From contig CAWDUO010000002.1 in assembly GCA_963805475.1 (NCBI GenBank), positions 222,433 through 286,432 on the forward strand: 64,000 bases of DNA, in the 5' to 3' direction. Below the pieces are notes generated by a model that did no database searches, had not been told where the DNA came from, and saw only the letters and a program-made list of their open reading frames with translations. The stretch is from VRUE01 sp963805475 (GTDB taxonomy: Bacteria > Actinomycetota > Thermoleophilia > Solirubrobacterales > 70-9). Positions 17,638 through 26,743 of this stretch are shown piece by piece. Position numbers and translations under genes: made by a program. Each line of letters begins with the position of its first letter. Positions within the stretch are counted from its first letter, which is position 1.

Positions 17638-18549
17638 ATGAGCGGGCTCAGCGAGGAGCGCCTTGCGCCCGCCAACGGGATCGAGATCGCCTATCAGGAG
17701 ATCGGCGACCCGGGCGGCGAGCCGCTGCTGCTGATCATGGGCCTGGCGACGCAGATGCTGGCCTGGGACGAGCGCTTCTGCGCGCTGCTGGCAGAGCGCG
17801 GCTTCCGCGTCGTGCGCTTCGACAACCGCGACATCGGCCACTCGACCAAGATCGAGGAGGCCGGCGTGCCGGGTCGGGCGGACATGCTGCTGGGCCGCCG
17901 CCGCGGCGCCGCCTACACGCTGTCCGACATGGCCGCGGACACGCTCGGCCTGATGGACCGCCTGCAGATCGAGTCGGCGCACCTGGTCGGCGCCTCGATG
18001 GGCGGCATGATCGCCCAGACGGTGGCGATCCAGGCGCCCGCGCGGGTGCGCTCGCTGGTCTCGATCATGTCGAACACCGGCAACCGCTGGCTCGGGTTCC
18101 CGAGCTGGAAGGCGCTGGGGACGCTGCTCGACCGTCCCGGCCCGGGCCGCGAGGCGGCGATCGAGGCGACCGTGAGGACCTTCCGCACGATCGGCTCGCC
18201 CGGCTACCCGCCCGACGAGGCGCGCGTGCGCGAGCTGGCCGGCGCCTCCTACGACCGCTCCCACAGCCGCGCCGGCATCGCCCGCCAGCTGCACGCGATC
18301 ACCGCCTCGGGCGACCGCACCGCGGCGCTGGAAAGGCTGCGCCTGCCGGCCGCCGTCCTGCACGGCGGCAGCGACCCGCTGATCCGCCCGATCGCCGGCC
18401 GCGCCACGGCGAGGGCGATCCGCGACTCCCGCCTGCGCATCTTCCCCGGCATGGGCCACGACCTCCCCCGCGAGCTCTGGCCCGACTTCATCGAGGAGAT
18501 AGCCGCCACCGCTCAACGAGCCGGATCCCAGAGCCCCGTCAACGCTTAG
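17638..18549 (+). CDS. Alpha/beta-fold hydrolase
   Basis: A 303-aa hydrolase of the family often annotated as aclacinomycin methylesterase/RdmC-like. It shows LLLIMGLATQMLAW (oxyanion region), FDNRDIGHS, nucleophile elbow GASMGGM, HGGSDPLI and GMGHDLPRELW with the catalytic His. The sequence is complete and in frame. The natural substrate is unknown. It stands alone before a minus-strand tRNA. Confidence 0.88.
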   Translation: MSGLSEERLAPANGIEIAYQEIGDPGGEPLLLIMGLATQMLAWDERFCALLAERGFRVVRFDNRDIGHSTKIEEAGVPGRADMLLGRRRGAAYTLSDMAADTLGLMDRLQIESAHLVGASMGGMIAQTVAIQAPARVRSLVSIMSNTGNRWLGFPSWKALGTLLDRPGPGREAAIEATVRTFRTIGSPGYPPDEARVRELAGASYDRSHSRAGIARQLHAITASGDRTAALERLRLPAAVLHGGSDPLIRPIAGRATARAIRDSRLRIFPGMGHDLPRELWPDFIEEIAATAQRAGSQSPVNA

Positions 18550-18606
18550 GCCCGACGAACTCGTCGACAGATACGGTGCCTGCGCGTTACGTAAGCGTCC
18601 GAATGA

Positions 18607-18691
18607 TGCGGCTGAGAGGACTCGAACCTCCACGGGGTTGCCCCCACGAGCACCTGAAGCTCGCGCGTCTACCAGATTCCGCCACAGCCGC
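18607..18691 (-). tRNA. tRNA-Leu (CAG)
   Basis: Minus strand: acceptor GCGGCTG/CAGCCGC with discriminator A, anticodon stem CGAGC/GCTCG around TTCAGGT (anticodon CAG), long variable arm. 85 nt; the third tRNA-Leu in 9 kb. Confidence 0.96.
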
Positions 18692-18769
18692 GAGGCGGTG
18701 AAATCTACAGGTTCGGCGCGGGTCTCCGAGCAGCGCGGCGCGGCCGCCGACACCCGTGGCCCGACTCGC

Positions 18770-18775
18770 TAAAAT
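18770..18775 (+). promoter_or_regulatory. -10 box of tRNA-Glu
   Basis: TAAAAT lies 11 nt upstream of the tRNA-Glu 5' end, a near-consensus -10 box. Confidence 0.5.
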
Positions 18776-18786
18776 GCCGCCCCCGC

Positions 18787-18859
18787 GCCGCTATCGTCTA
18801 GGGGACTAGGACGCCGGATTCTCAGTCCGGAAACCGGGGTTCGAATCCCCGTAGCGGTA
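18787..18859 (+). tRNA. tRNA-Glu (CTC)
   Basis: Acceptor GCCGCTA/TAGCGGT (one G-U pair) with discriminator A; anticodon stem CCGGA/TCCGG around TTCTCAG (anticodon CTC). 73 nt. Confidence 0.95.
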
Positions 18860-18961
18860 CTGATCGCCCCGCGTGGTACGCGACGGAGGGAAACTCGACG
18901 TCCTCGCGATTTGGGTGGTTGGCGTTCGTCATCGTTCCTTCGGGCTTCGAAGTCCAGCCGG

Positions 18962-19195
18962 TCAGCGCACCGCCCGGGCGACACTGACCACGATCAGTCC
19001 GAGTGCGAGGGTCCCCAGCCCCTTGCGGAAGCCGTTGACGCCGTGCACGGCCTCCTCGTAGGCCCACGCGGTGAGCGCGACGTAGAAGATCGCGCGGGCA
19101 AGGTCGTCGATCGTGCTGCCGTCGTCGGTCAGGCCCGCCACGACGAGCGCCGCGAGCGCAATCCAGAGTTGGGGGTTCGGGAACTGGCCGACCAC
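18962..19195 (-). CDS. Small membrane protein, unknown
   Basis: 77 aa with hydrophobic segments LWIALAALVVAGLT, IFYVALTAWAYEEAV and LGTLALGLIVVSVARAV, likely two or three membrane helices. The GTG at 19195 starts M-V-G-Q-F-P-N-P-Q. No family is recognised. Codon bias and hydrophobicity support a real gene, but evidence is modest. The ~100 bp between it and tRNA-Glu hold nothing I can identify. Confidence 0.55.
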   Translation of the reverse strand: MVGQFPNPQLWIALAALVVAGLTDDGSTIDDLARAIFYVALTAWAYEEAVHGVNGFRKGLGTLALGLIVVSVARAVR

Positions 19196-19303
19196 ATAAC
19201 CGCGGATTTGAGGTCTCGCTGGATGGGCGCGAGCATATCGGCGGCCGGGCGCGGACGGGCCTCGAGCCGTCCTCTCATCGAGCAGCTCGAGGAAGGCGGG
19301 GGC

Positions 19304-19759
19304 TCATCCGAAGTGGGCGGCGAAGGCGTCGCGGCGGAAGTCGAAGATGCGCTCGAGGTCGCGGCGCACGAAGAGGCGGTGGGCGAGCTCGCCGAGCGGG
19401 CCGAAGGGGATCGCGTAGCGGACGCTGTCGCGCATCTCGCAGCCGCCCTCGCCGTCGGGCTCGAACTCGTGGGTGTGCTCCCAGATCGCGTAGGGGCCGC
19501 GCAGCTGGGTGTCGGTGAAGCGCAGCGGCGGCTCCCAGGTCTCGATCCGCGTCTGCCAGCGGATCGGGACGCCGTGCAGGCGCAGCCGGTAGCCGAGCAG
19601 CGTCCCGGCGCCCATCGTGATCGGCCCCGGCGTCGTCACCTGGAAGTGGAGCCAGGGCGGGGTCATCGGCTCGAGGTTGAGCGCGTCGGCGTAGAAGTCG
19701 AAGGCGCGCTCCGGCGGGACCGGGACGCGCTGGCTGCGTTGCAGGAGGTGCTCGCCCAC
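19304..19759 (-). CDS. SRPBCC (START-like) ligand-binding protein
   Basis: A 151-aa SRPBCC/polyketide-cyclase-like protein. It opens with the usual strand QRSQRVPVPPERAFDFYADA, followed by the helix-grip pattern with IRWQTRIETWEPPLRFTDTQ and WEHTHEFEPDGEGGCEMRD. Such proteins bind hydrophobic ligands; some are cyclases. It is convergent with the small membrane-protein region and divergent from the epimerase gene at 19801. Ligand unknown. Confidence 0.85.
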   Translation of the reverse strand: MGEHLLQRSQRVPVPPERAFDFYADALNLEPMTPPWLHFQVTTPGPITMGAGTLLGYRLRLHGVPIRWQTRIETWEPPLRFTDTQLRGPYAIWEHTHEFEPDGEGGCEMRDSVRYAIPFGPLGELAHRLFVRRDLERIFDFRRDAFAAHFG

Positions 19760-19800
19760 GGGCGCCAGTCTTGCAGGCCGGCGCTGCCGGTCGGGTAGCG

Positions 19801-20707
19801 TTGGCTGATCCCGCGAGCACGCTGATCGCAGGAGCGACGGGTTTCGTCGGCGGCCGCCTGACGGCGGCGCTGGTCGGCTCGGGGCCGGTCAGGTGCCTGG
19901 TCCGCGACCCCGTCCGGGCGGCGCCGCTGAGCGAGCTGGGCTGTGAGCTGCGGACCGGCGACGTCACCGACGCGGCCAGCCTCGAGGGGGCCGGCGAGGG
20001 CATCGACGTCGCCTACTACCTGGTCCACGCGATGGCCGGCGGCGCCGGCTTCGACCAGCGCGAGCGCCTCGCCGCCGGCAACTTCGCGCGGATGGCCCAG
20101 CGCGAGGGCGTCGGGCGCGTCGTCTACCTCGGCGGGCTCGGCGGCGAAAGCGAGTCCCCGCACCTGCGCAGCCGCCACGAGACCGCCCGCATCCTCGCCG
20201 CCGAGGGGCCGCCGCTGACCTACTTCCGGGCGGCGATGGTGGTCGGCGCCGGCAGCGAGTCCTACCGCACGCTGCGCTACCTGGTCGGCCGCCTGCCGGT
20301 GATGGTCGACCCCGAGCTGGCTGCGGACGCCGACCCAGCCGATCGGGATCGACGCGACGGTCGAGTACCTGCGGCGGGCGCCGTCGGTGCCCGAGTCCGA
20401 GGGCCGCGAGGTCCAGATCGGCGGCCCCGACGTCCTCTCCTACGCCGAGATGCTCGACCGGATGGCGATCGCGCTCGGCAAGCGGCCGCGGCGCAAGATC
20501 CCGGTGCCGTTCATCACGCCCTGGCTCTCGGCGCTCTGGCTCGGCCTCGTCACCCCGGTCGACACCAAGGTCGCGCGGCCACTGGTCGAGGGGCTGAAGA
20601 CGGCGACGGTGGTCACCGACCCGAGCGGCGCCGCGCCCTTCGGGATCGAGCCGGAGAGCTTCGACGAGGCGCTGCGCCGGGCGCTGGCCGAGGAAGGGAG
20701 CGGGTGA
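19801..20707 (+). CDS. NAD(P)-binding atypical-SDR protein, NmrA/epimerase-like (frameshifted)
   Basis: About 301 aa after removal of one base near 20318 (CCCGAGCTGGCTGCGG should read P-E-W-L-R). The N-terminus has the Rossmann motif LIAGATGFVGGRL; YYLVHAMAG and VVYLGGLGG follow, as in the YbjT/NmrA branch of atypical SDRs. No ATG or GTG precedes the Rossmann strand, so TTG 19801 is the likely start. The C-terminal part contains a predicted membrane-proximal hydrophobic stretch (PFITPWLSALWLGLVTPV). Role unknown. Confidence 0.8.
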
Positions 20708-20759
20708 TCGCCCTCACCGCCGCGGCGGCCGGGACTGGTAGAAGCGGTGGTCCGCCGGA

Positions 20760-21495
20760 CTAGTCCTCGTAGCCCTCGCGGCGCTTGGCGATCGAGCGCT
20801 CCAGCATCGCCACTCCGCTGACGCGAATCAGGAGGAAGGACATCAGCAGCGGTCCGCCGCCGTACACCAGGCGATGCCGGTTGCCGGGCGACCAGCCAGA
20901 TCCCCCACCAGACGCAGAAGTCGCCGAAGTAGTTGGGGTGGCGGGTGTAGCGCCACAGGCCCCGGTCCATCACCTGCCCCGCGTTGGCGGGTCGGCCTTG
21001 AAGCGGGCCAGCTGGCGTCGCCGCCCGCCTCGAAGACCAGCCCCACCGCCCACACCGCGACGCCGAGCACGGCGAGCGGGCCGAGCGGCGGGCGTCGGGT
21101 CGGCCGATCGCGACCTGCACGGGCAGCGAGACGACCCAGCATCAGCGCGCCCTGCAGCCCGAACACGATGACCAGGCTGATGCAGCCAGAACCAGGGCCC
21201 GTGGTGGCGGCGCATCGCCTGGTAGCGGTAGTCCTCGCCGTGGCCGAGGTTGCGGCGGGCCAGGTAGGCGCAGAGGCGCAGCCCCCACAAGGTGACCATC
21301 AGCGCCAGCAGCAGCTGCGCGCCGGCCGCTGCCGTCGCCCACGACGAAGGCCAGCCAGGCGACGACAACGAAGCCGATGCCCCAGACGATGTCGCCGATC
21401 GAGCTGTCGCGCACCGCGAGGCTCACGCCCCACAAGGCCGTGGCCAGCGCCAGCACCGCGCCGGCCTCTACGGCGAGCAGGCCCGCGAGGCTCAT
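20760..21495 (-). CDS. DUF1295 / steroid 5-alpha-reductase-like membrane protein (frameshifted)
   Basis: Several frame changes between about 20840 and 21370 split a protein of about 245 aa. Visible pieces in order: an N-terminal membrane region (LLAVEAGAVLALATALWGVSLAV, IVWGIGFVVVAWLAFVVG), LMVTLWGLRLCAYLARRN with HGEDYRYQAMR, then the family core MDRGLWRYTRHPNYFGDFCVWWGIWL and a C-terminus ending MLERSIAKRREGYED. The RHPNYFG motif is diagnostic of DUF1295/isoprenylcysteine-methyltransferase-like reductases. ATG 21495 overlaps the stop of the upstream acyltransferase. Confidence 0.78.
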
Positions 21496-22545
21496 GCCGC
21501 CGCCCCTCCGCGCCGCGGCCGGCGCCGAGCGCGACTCGAGCCAGTCGTCCACGTCCTGCCACACGCCGTAGATCCACTCGACCAGCGCCGCGTCGCCCTC
21601 CGGCGACCTCGGCGCGCGCGATCAGCGTCATCCGCGCCTCGACGACGAGCCCGACGAGGCCGCCGCCCAGATCTCCGCGATCGAGCGCAGACCGCCGAAG
21701 CCATGGTGGGCGATCACGACGACGCGGCGCCCGGGGGCGCCCTCGAGCAGCGCCAGCTACGCCGCCGAGTCGCGGCGGCAGCACGTGCCGAGGCGCTTCG
21801 CCCGCGCCGCGAGGCGCGCTGTCGCGCTCGGCGATCGCGGGCGATCGCCCGGGTGCGCCGGCGGTGGGGCGTGAAGCGCGTCCCCTCCGGGTAGATCAGC
21901 ACGCCCTCGCGGCGGCCGAGGCCGCGGGCGAGCGCGCGCACCCGCTCCACCTCCCGCGCCTCGCCGGTCCCGCGGCGGACGAAGTAGTTCGGCAGCCGCC
22001 GCCCGGCGACGTCGAGGCAGGGGTCGGCGAGCAGCTCGCGCTTGAGCACGTAGCGCGGCGGACCCGGTGCGGGCGGCGACGAGCACGGCGGGAAGCAGCG
22101 TGTCGACGATGCTCGCGTGGCGGATCAGCACGATCACCGGCCGCTCCGACGTGAACGCTCCATCGCCCTCGACCTCCAGCCGCAGGCCGAAGAGGACGCG
22201 CGCGGCCCCGAACAGGGCACCCGCCCAGCGCTGCTGGAGGCGCCAGGTGGCGTCTTCCAGCCAGGCCCACCGGCGGCCGCCGAGGCTCGCGACCCACAGC
22301 GCCGCCAGCGCCGCCAGCCCGACGACCTCCGCCGCGAGGTAGGCCCAGAGGAAGAGCAGGAGGCGCGTGGCGGTCGGCGGGACGCCGGAAGCCGCACGGC
22401 GCGCCAGGTCGGTCGCCAGGGCAGCGAGGAGCAGCGCCGGCAGCAGCGCCGTGACCAGCGCCAGGCCCAGCACGACCGGCGGGATGGTGCGCAATCGGCG
22501 CAGGAGGGTTTCGGCTCGCGACTCCTCGACGCCGCCGCGTCGCAC
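21492..22545 (-). CDS. PlsC-type lysophospholipid acyltransferase (frameshifted)
   Basis: About 350 aa after correction. It has an N-terminal membrane region (VVLGLALVTALLPALLLAALA, LLLFLWAYLAAEVVGLAALAALWV). The acyltransferase core follows with IRHASIVDTLLP (H-x4-D motif) and IYPEGTRFTPHR (EGTR motif). A C-terminal extension includes RVVVIAHHGFGGLRSIAEIW and ends near WQDVDDWLESRSAP. Indels lie near 22065, 21850, 21760, 21660 and 21600. It likely acylates a glycerophospholipid or related lipid. Its stop overlaps the DUF1295 start. Confidence 0.78.
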
Positions 22546-22580
22546 CCGGACGGCCTGCCCGCCATCCGCGCCGGGCCGGC

Positions 22581-23257
22581 TCAGACGGGCGTCCCCTCGA
22601 CCGCCGTCACCGGCAGGCCGGTTTCGGCGCGCACGCGCTCTGCCAGGTCGCTCGCCCCGTCCAGCCCGCCTCGTCGCCGGGCAGCAGGACGACCTCGTTC
22701 GGCGGGAACTGGCGCAGGCCGTCGAGCAGCGACTCCATCGGGCTCGCGATGTCGACCCGGCCCAGCGCCGGGACGCCGTGCTCCTCCAGCATCCCCACCG
22801 CGGCCGCCACCCGGCGGCGGGCGACTTCCAGCTCGCGGTCGACGTCGTCGGCGAGCTGGCGCGCGGGGGAGGAGGCGACGACCGGGGCGAGGACCATCGC
22901 TTCGGTCGCGGTGCGGCCGGAGCGGCGACAGACCTCGGCGCAAAGCTCGGGGTCCTCCAGCCCCCGGTTGGCGATCACCAGAACGCGGTGCCGCGGCCCC
23001 TTGCGCGCCGGCGGCAGCGCGAGCGGCAAGGGGCGCCTTCCCCGTCCCTGGATCGCGAAGACGAGCATCGGGATCCACAGCGCCACGGCGACGACGATGC
23101 CGGCGAGCGGCCCGCCGAAGCGGAAGACGGCGAGGCTGATCGCGAGCACCGCGAAGGTGTAGAGGGTGGCGGGGATCCCGACCAGGTCGGAGTCCAGCCA
23201 GCGGTTCACCCGCGCTGCGAATCCCAGTTTGGCGCCGCCCGTCTCCCCGCTGGGCAT
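22581..23257 (-). CDS. Membrane-anchored universal-stress-like protein (frameshifted)
   Basis: About 225 aa. Two N-terminal helices (GIPATLYTFAVLAISLAVF and LAGIVVAVALWIPMLVFAI) are followed by a cytoplasmic alpha/beta domain (RVLVIANRGLEDPELCAEV ... EVVLLPGDEAGW) resembling the UspA fold. One indel near 22662 shifts the last ~20 residues (ASDLAERVRAETGLPVTAVE). The start is supported by a GAGGAGG ribosome-binding site 8 nt upstream. Function unknown. Confidence 0.7.
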
Positions 23258-23358
23258 CCGATGACCTCCTCGTAGGTGTTTGCGCTGAAACGTTAGACCG
23301 GCCCCGCCGGGCGGTCATCGGTGAAAAGCCGAAGAGTTTGCGGGGAGAATCGCTGCGC

Positions 23359-24344
23359 ATGTTGACCGTCGCAGTCACCGGCCCGACGGGCGAGATCGGC
23401 AGGCCTTCATCGGCGCGCTCGAGCGGCCCCCGAGGTGGAGCGCGTGATCGGCATGGCGCGCCGCCCCTTCGACCTCGGCGCGCAGGGCTGGGAGAAGGCC
23501 GAGTACCGCCGCGGCGACATCCTCGACCGCGACGCCGTCGACGCCCTGGTCGCCGACGCCGACGTCGTCGTCCACCTCGCCTTCGTGATCGTCGCCGGCG
23601 GGGGGAGAGCCGCGAGGTCAACCTGAACGGCTCGCGCAACGTCTTCGAGGCGGCGGTCGCGGCCGGCGCCAGGCGCCTCGTCTACACCTCCTCGGTCGCG
23701 GCCTACGGCTTCCACCGAGACCTGCCCACGCTGCTCACCGAGGACGAGCCGGTGCGGGGCACCGCCCGCCATCCCTACTCGGCCACAAGGCCGAGGTCGA
23801 GGCCGAGCTCGCGAGGCGCTGGCGGGCTCGGACACCGACGCCTACATCTTCCGCCCCTGCATCGTCGCCGGGCCGAAGCGACCGCTGCTGCTGGAGCTGA
23901 TGCCGCTGCTGGCGCTCGGGCAGCGGATCCCGGGCCCGTGCGCTGGGCGCTCGGCAGGGCGCCCTCCCTGCGGCCCGTCCTGCCCGACCCCGGCATGCCG
24001 TTCCAACTGGTCCACCACGACGACGTCGCCGCCGCCCTCTGCGCCGCGGTGCTCGGCCGGCGAGCCCGGCGTCTACAACCTCGCCGGGCCGGGCGAGCTG
24101 ACCGTCACCGATCTGGCCCGGGAGCTGGGTGGCACGCGGTGCCGGCGCCCCAGCTGGCCGTCGGGTCGACGGCGGAGCGATCGCCCACCTGCCCTTCCTG
24201 CCGCACGAGGCCGCCTGGATCGAGGCGGTCCGCCGCCCGGTGCTGATGGATACCTCGCGCGCCCGCCGGAAGCTGCACTGGATGCCCCACCACGATGCCC
24301 GCGAGACCCTGCGCGAGACCGTCGCCGCCGTTCGCTCCAGGTGA
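23359..24344 (+). CDS. NAD-dependent epimerase/dehydratase (frameshifted)
   Basis: An extended-SDR protein of about 325 aa broken by indels near 23400, 23602, 23785, 23815, 23935, 24062 and 24140. Ordered pieces: VAVTGPTGEIG (Rossmann loop), RRGDILDRDAVDALVADAD, VVHLAFVI, NLNGSRNVFEAAVAAGARRLVYTSS, AAYGFH and a C-terminal substrate domain ending ARRKLHWMPHHDARETLRE. The YxxxK site falls in the shifted stretch around YS-HK. A sugar-nucleotide substrate is plausible. The density of indels makes this one of the least reliable stretches. Confidence 0.75.
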
Positions 24345-24369
24345 TCGGGGCGGGCACCAGCCGTCTGCC

Positions 24370-24375
24370 TACACT
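24370..24375 (+). promoter_or_regulatory. -10 box of the TPR-like gene
   Basis: TACACT lies 7 nt before ATG 24383, leaderless spacing. Confidence 0.4.
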
Positions 24376-24382
24376 TGTAGCG

Positions 24383-24756
24383 ATGTCTTCAGAGACGAAC
24401 TGCGATTCCACCTTTACGCTCTACCGTCGCGGGATCGAGCTGCTGGCCGAGGAGGACTTCGAGCAGGCCGCCGTGCCGCTGGAGGCCGCCGCCAGACGCG
24501 CCCCGGAGAAGTCCTCGGTTCGCGAGGCTCTCGGTCGCGCCTGACTTCCGGCTGGGCCGGTACGCCGCCGCCGCAGCCGAGTTCGAGGCGGTGCTCGACA
24601 CCCATCAGGTGAACGACTACGCGCACTTCTGTCTGGGGTGGCGCTCGCCAAGACCGGCCAGACCAAGCGAGCGCGCCACCACCTGGCGCTCGCCTCGAAC
24701 CTGCGGCCCGAGCGGCGCGACTACCGCTTCTACCGCGAAGGCTCAACGGCGCGTAG
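24383..24756 (+). CDS. Small tetratricopeptide-repeat protein (frameshifted)
   Basis: About 123 aa with three TPR-like helix pairs: YRRGIELLAEEDFEQAAVPL and APEKSSVREALGRA, then LGRYAAAAAEFEAVLDTHQV, then ALAKTGQTKRARHHLALAS. Indels occur near 24543, 24638 and 24743; the restored end reads R-L-N-G-A then TAG at 24754. Probably a protein-interaction scaffold; no partner is indicated. Confidence 0.75.
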
Positions 24757-24759
24757 CGC

Positions 24760-25650
24760 TCACAGCCCGGCCATCAGCCGGCCGACGTTCTTGGCGCTGA
24801 AGTAGGGGCCGAAGGTATGGCGGCTGTCGCCGCGCTTGCCGTAGGTGGTGAGGCCGTCGATCTCGGCGCCTTCGCCGACCAGCCAGCCGCCGCCGCTGGC
24901 GCCGGGGATCCAGTGGCAGTCGATCGCGATCGTCGGCGGGCCGGGGATGGCGTAGGTGAGCGCGTCGTCGCCGGCGTAGGACGAGTCGCAGCCCTGCATC
25001 CAGCGGGTGTGGCCCGGATAGCCGAAGGTGGTGAAGTCCTGGCGGCGGCTGAGGTCGGTGGCGATCGCGGCGCCGCCGCCGACCGCGTCGGCGACGTCCA
25101 CGCCTTCGGCGTTGGCCGAGACGACGACCGCGCCGACGTCGAAGTTGGGGTTGCCGAACTTGACCCACTGGCGCAGCGCGTAGACCGACTTGCGGTAGGC
25201 GACGAAGGCGCCGAAGGGGGCGGTGTCGCCGCTGTAGGCGGGGACGAACTCCAGGTGGCTGGACCAGACCGAGTGGCCGTTCGGCGCCTCGGGCCCGCTG
25301 TTGACGCAGTGGCCGGCGGTGAGCACGAGGCTGCGGCTGGGGGTGTCGATCGCGGTCGCCGAGCAGAAGCCTTCCTCTTTGCCCTGGCGGACGAAGAGGC
25401 GGCCGTTGACGGCGAAGGGGGCGGCGGTCGGTTCGGTAACCCGGGCGAAGCTGGCGCTCGCGGCCAGGCCGGCGGCGCCGGCTTCGTCGAGCGGCCGCGC
25501 CGCCCGCATCCGCGCCGGTGTCCAGTGGCGCGCCACGCGGTCGGGGCCGTCACCGGGGCGGGCGTGCGGGTGGAGGCGGATCGACGCCGGCGCGGCGGCG
25601 GGCGCGACCAGGAGCGCCGCGAACAGGCAGCTGAGCGCGGCGATCCGCAT
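24760..25650 (-). CDS. Secreted trypsin-like serine protease
   Basis: 296 aa with a signal peptide (IAALSCLFAALLVAPAAAPAS), a ~70-residue pro-like region and a chymotrypsin-fold domain: LTAGHC (His), NPNFDVGAVVV (Asp), PGASGGGW (Ser). Intact frame. It is a diverged paralogue of the protease at 14828-15595, sharing the LTAGHC, N/DFDV, FGYP and CD/CH-W spacing. TATCCT on the minus strand lies 6 nt before the ATG. Likely a secreted peptidase; specificity unknown. Confidence 0.88.
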   Translation of the reverse strand: MRIAALSCLFAALLVAPAAAPASIRLHPHARPGDGPDRVARHWTPARMRAARPLDEAGAAGLAASASFARVTEPTAAPFAVNGRLFVRQGKEEGFCSATAIDTPSRSLVLTAGHCVNSGPEAPNGHSVWSSHLEFVPAYSGDTAPFGAFVAYRKSVYALRQWVKFGNPNFDVGAVVVSANAEGVDVADAVGGGAAIATDLSRRQDFTTFGYPGHTRWMQGCDSSYAGDDALTYAIPGPPTIAIDCHWIPGASGGGWLVGEGAEIDGLTTYGKRGDSRHTFGPYFSAKNVGRLMAGL

Positions 25651-25656
25651 CTGGCA

Positions 25657-25662
25657 AGGATA
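25657..25662 (-). promoter_or_regulatory. -10 box of the second protease gene
   Basis: Minus-strand TATCCT, 6 nt before ATG 25650. Confidence 0.4.
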
Positions 25663-25679
25663 GGGCTTCTGACTCAGGT

Positions 25680-26408
25680 CTAGTTGACCAGGGGGATTAC
25701 GCAGCGGTAGTGGTGGAGTTCGGTGGAGAGATCTTGAATTGATGCCGCCTGGTTTCAGAAACGGTCACAACGCCATATACGTTGGGTCCCGAGACATTGG
25801 TGAGGTCGCTCGACCACTCACCCTCCGAATCGAGGACGATGCCAGCCTAATTCGGCGAACGCCGCCAGCGCCAGTGCGCTCGGGCAGCGTCGCCGCCGCG
25901 TTCGGCACATTGGCGCGCTGCGGTGGGCGCGTCGACCGCTGTAGTGCTTGACGAGCTCTCCCAGCACGCCCCCGCGAACTGCTGCGTCCCGGGCAGGCAG
26001 CCCGCGCCGTGGCCGTTGACCGTCTGCGCATCGACGGCGTGGATCGCGTTCACCGCCGTCTGGGCGTCGACCGCGTTCCGCGCCGTGTCCGCCGAGTCGG
26101 CGTGGGCGGCGCTCGGCACCTGTCCCAGGGTCAGCTCGTTGATCTCCGAGCCGGTCAGCGGATGGCTCGGGCTGATCTCGGGGACGACGCCCTGCTGCAG
26201 CAGGTTCGCCGCGATCGAGTGCGGCCGCAGCCGGTTGCGAGGGGACCGAGTGGGGCCTCAGCCGGTTCCCCGGGATCGACTTGGCGCGGATCGCCTTGCC
26301 GTTGATCTTCGCCCGCTTCGCCGCGTAGACGCTGCCGCCGAGCGCCACGAACAGCGCCAGGATCGCCACTGCCAGCGCGGGCGATTGCCGTCTCAGCCCC
26401 TGCCTCAT
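25680..26408 (-). CDS. Thermoleophilia-type secreted protein with SIPGNRL repeats (frameshifted)
   Basis: Begins MRQGLRRQSPALAVAILALF followed by VALGGSVYAA, a signal/anchor I associate with a lineage-specific family of Solirubrobacterales proteins. Then come KSIPGNRLRPHSVP and a second NRLRPHS unit, a polar region (EINELTLGQVPSAAHADSAD), TVNGHGAGCLPGTQ, and a C-terminus that in the right frame ends L-H-H-Y-R-C-V-I-P-L-V-N at TAG 25680-25682. Indels near 26238, 25852 and 25750 break it. Two cysteines (GCLPGT, GACWES) may bond. Function unknown; family assignment is from memory. Confidence 0.7.
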
Positions 26409-26521
26409 CTCGTCCTCTCCCCTCGAACGTGTTGGATTTCCTAAGTAGACGGCGAGGCTAAGGCGCAGGCCGCACTCTGCCCAAGCGAGCTGGACGAACG
26501 TTCAGATCGAGATCGATCGTC

Positions 26522-26527
26522 TAGACT
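26522..26527 (+). promoter_or_regulatory. Probable -10 box of the cobalamin operon
   Basis: TAGACT, about 14 nt upstream of the riboswitch aptamer. The -35 region is not clear. The 26409-26743 gap (335 bp) otherwise holds only the riboswitch and its expression platform. Confidence 0.45.
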
Positions 26528-26540
26528 CGCCCGCGTACAT

Positions 26541-26712
26541 ACGGTCGGTGGTCAAGGGAAGTCCGGTGTGAAGCCGGCGCGGTCCCGCCACTGTGACCGG
26601 GCCAGAGGAAGCCGCAGGCGCATTCGCGCCGCCACTGGGGGCGACACCGAGCCCCCGGGAAGGTGCGGCCGACCGAGTCCCGGGAGCCAGGAGACCTGTC
26701 CGCCGGCCAGCC
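26541..26712 (+). ncRNA. Cobalamin (adenosylcobalamin-class) riboswitch
   Basis: Contains conserved blocks in the expected order: AAGGGAAGTCCGGTG (26554-26568), GCCACTGTGACCGG and the B12 box AGCCAGGAGACCTG (26685-26698). It lies directly upstream of an ECF-transporter operon, as expected for cobalamin control. B12 binding should lower expression of the downstream uptake genes. The aptamer edges are approximate. Confidence 0.95.
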
Positions 26713-26740
26713 ATGACAACCCTCGAGGAAAGGGTGGCTG
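26708..26740 (+). promoter_or_regulatory. Putative riboswitch expression platform (RBS-sequestering hairpin)
   Basis: CAGCCA (26708-26713) can pair with TGGCTG (26735-26740), and ACCC (26719-26722) with GGGT (26732-26735; one base shared). This encloses the purine-rich GAGGAAAGGG ribosome-binding site just upstream of ATG 26744 and suggests translational control by the riboswitch. Confidence 0.5.
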
Positions 26741-26743
26741 AAA

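Noticed and set aside
18822..19067. Minus-strand open frame covering tRNA-Glu and the gap beyond it
   Set aside because: It reads across a tRNA gene, has no domain and no start-site signal. Its C-terminal residues are just translated tRNA sequence.
20741..20772. GGACTAGTCC palindrome at the end of the NmrA-like and DUF1295 genes
   Set aside because: A 10-bp perfect palindrome alone is weak evidence, and it is explained by the overlapping gene-end codons.
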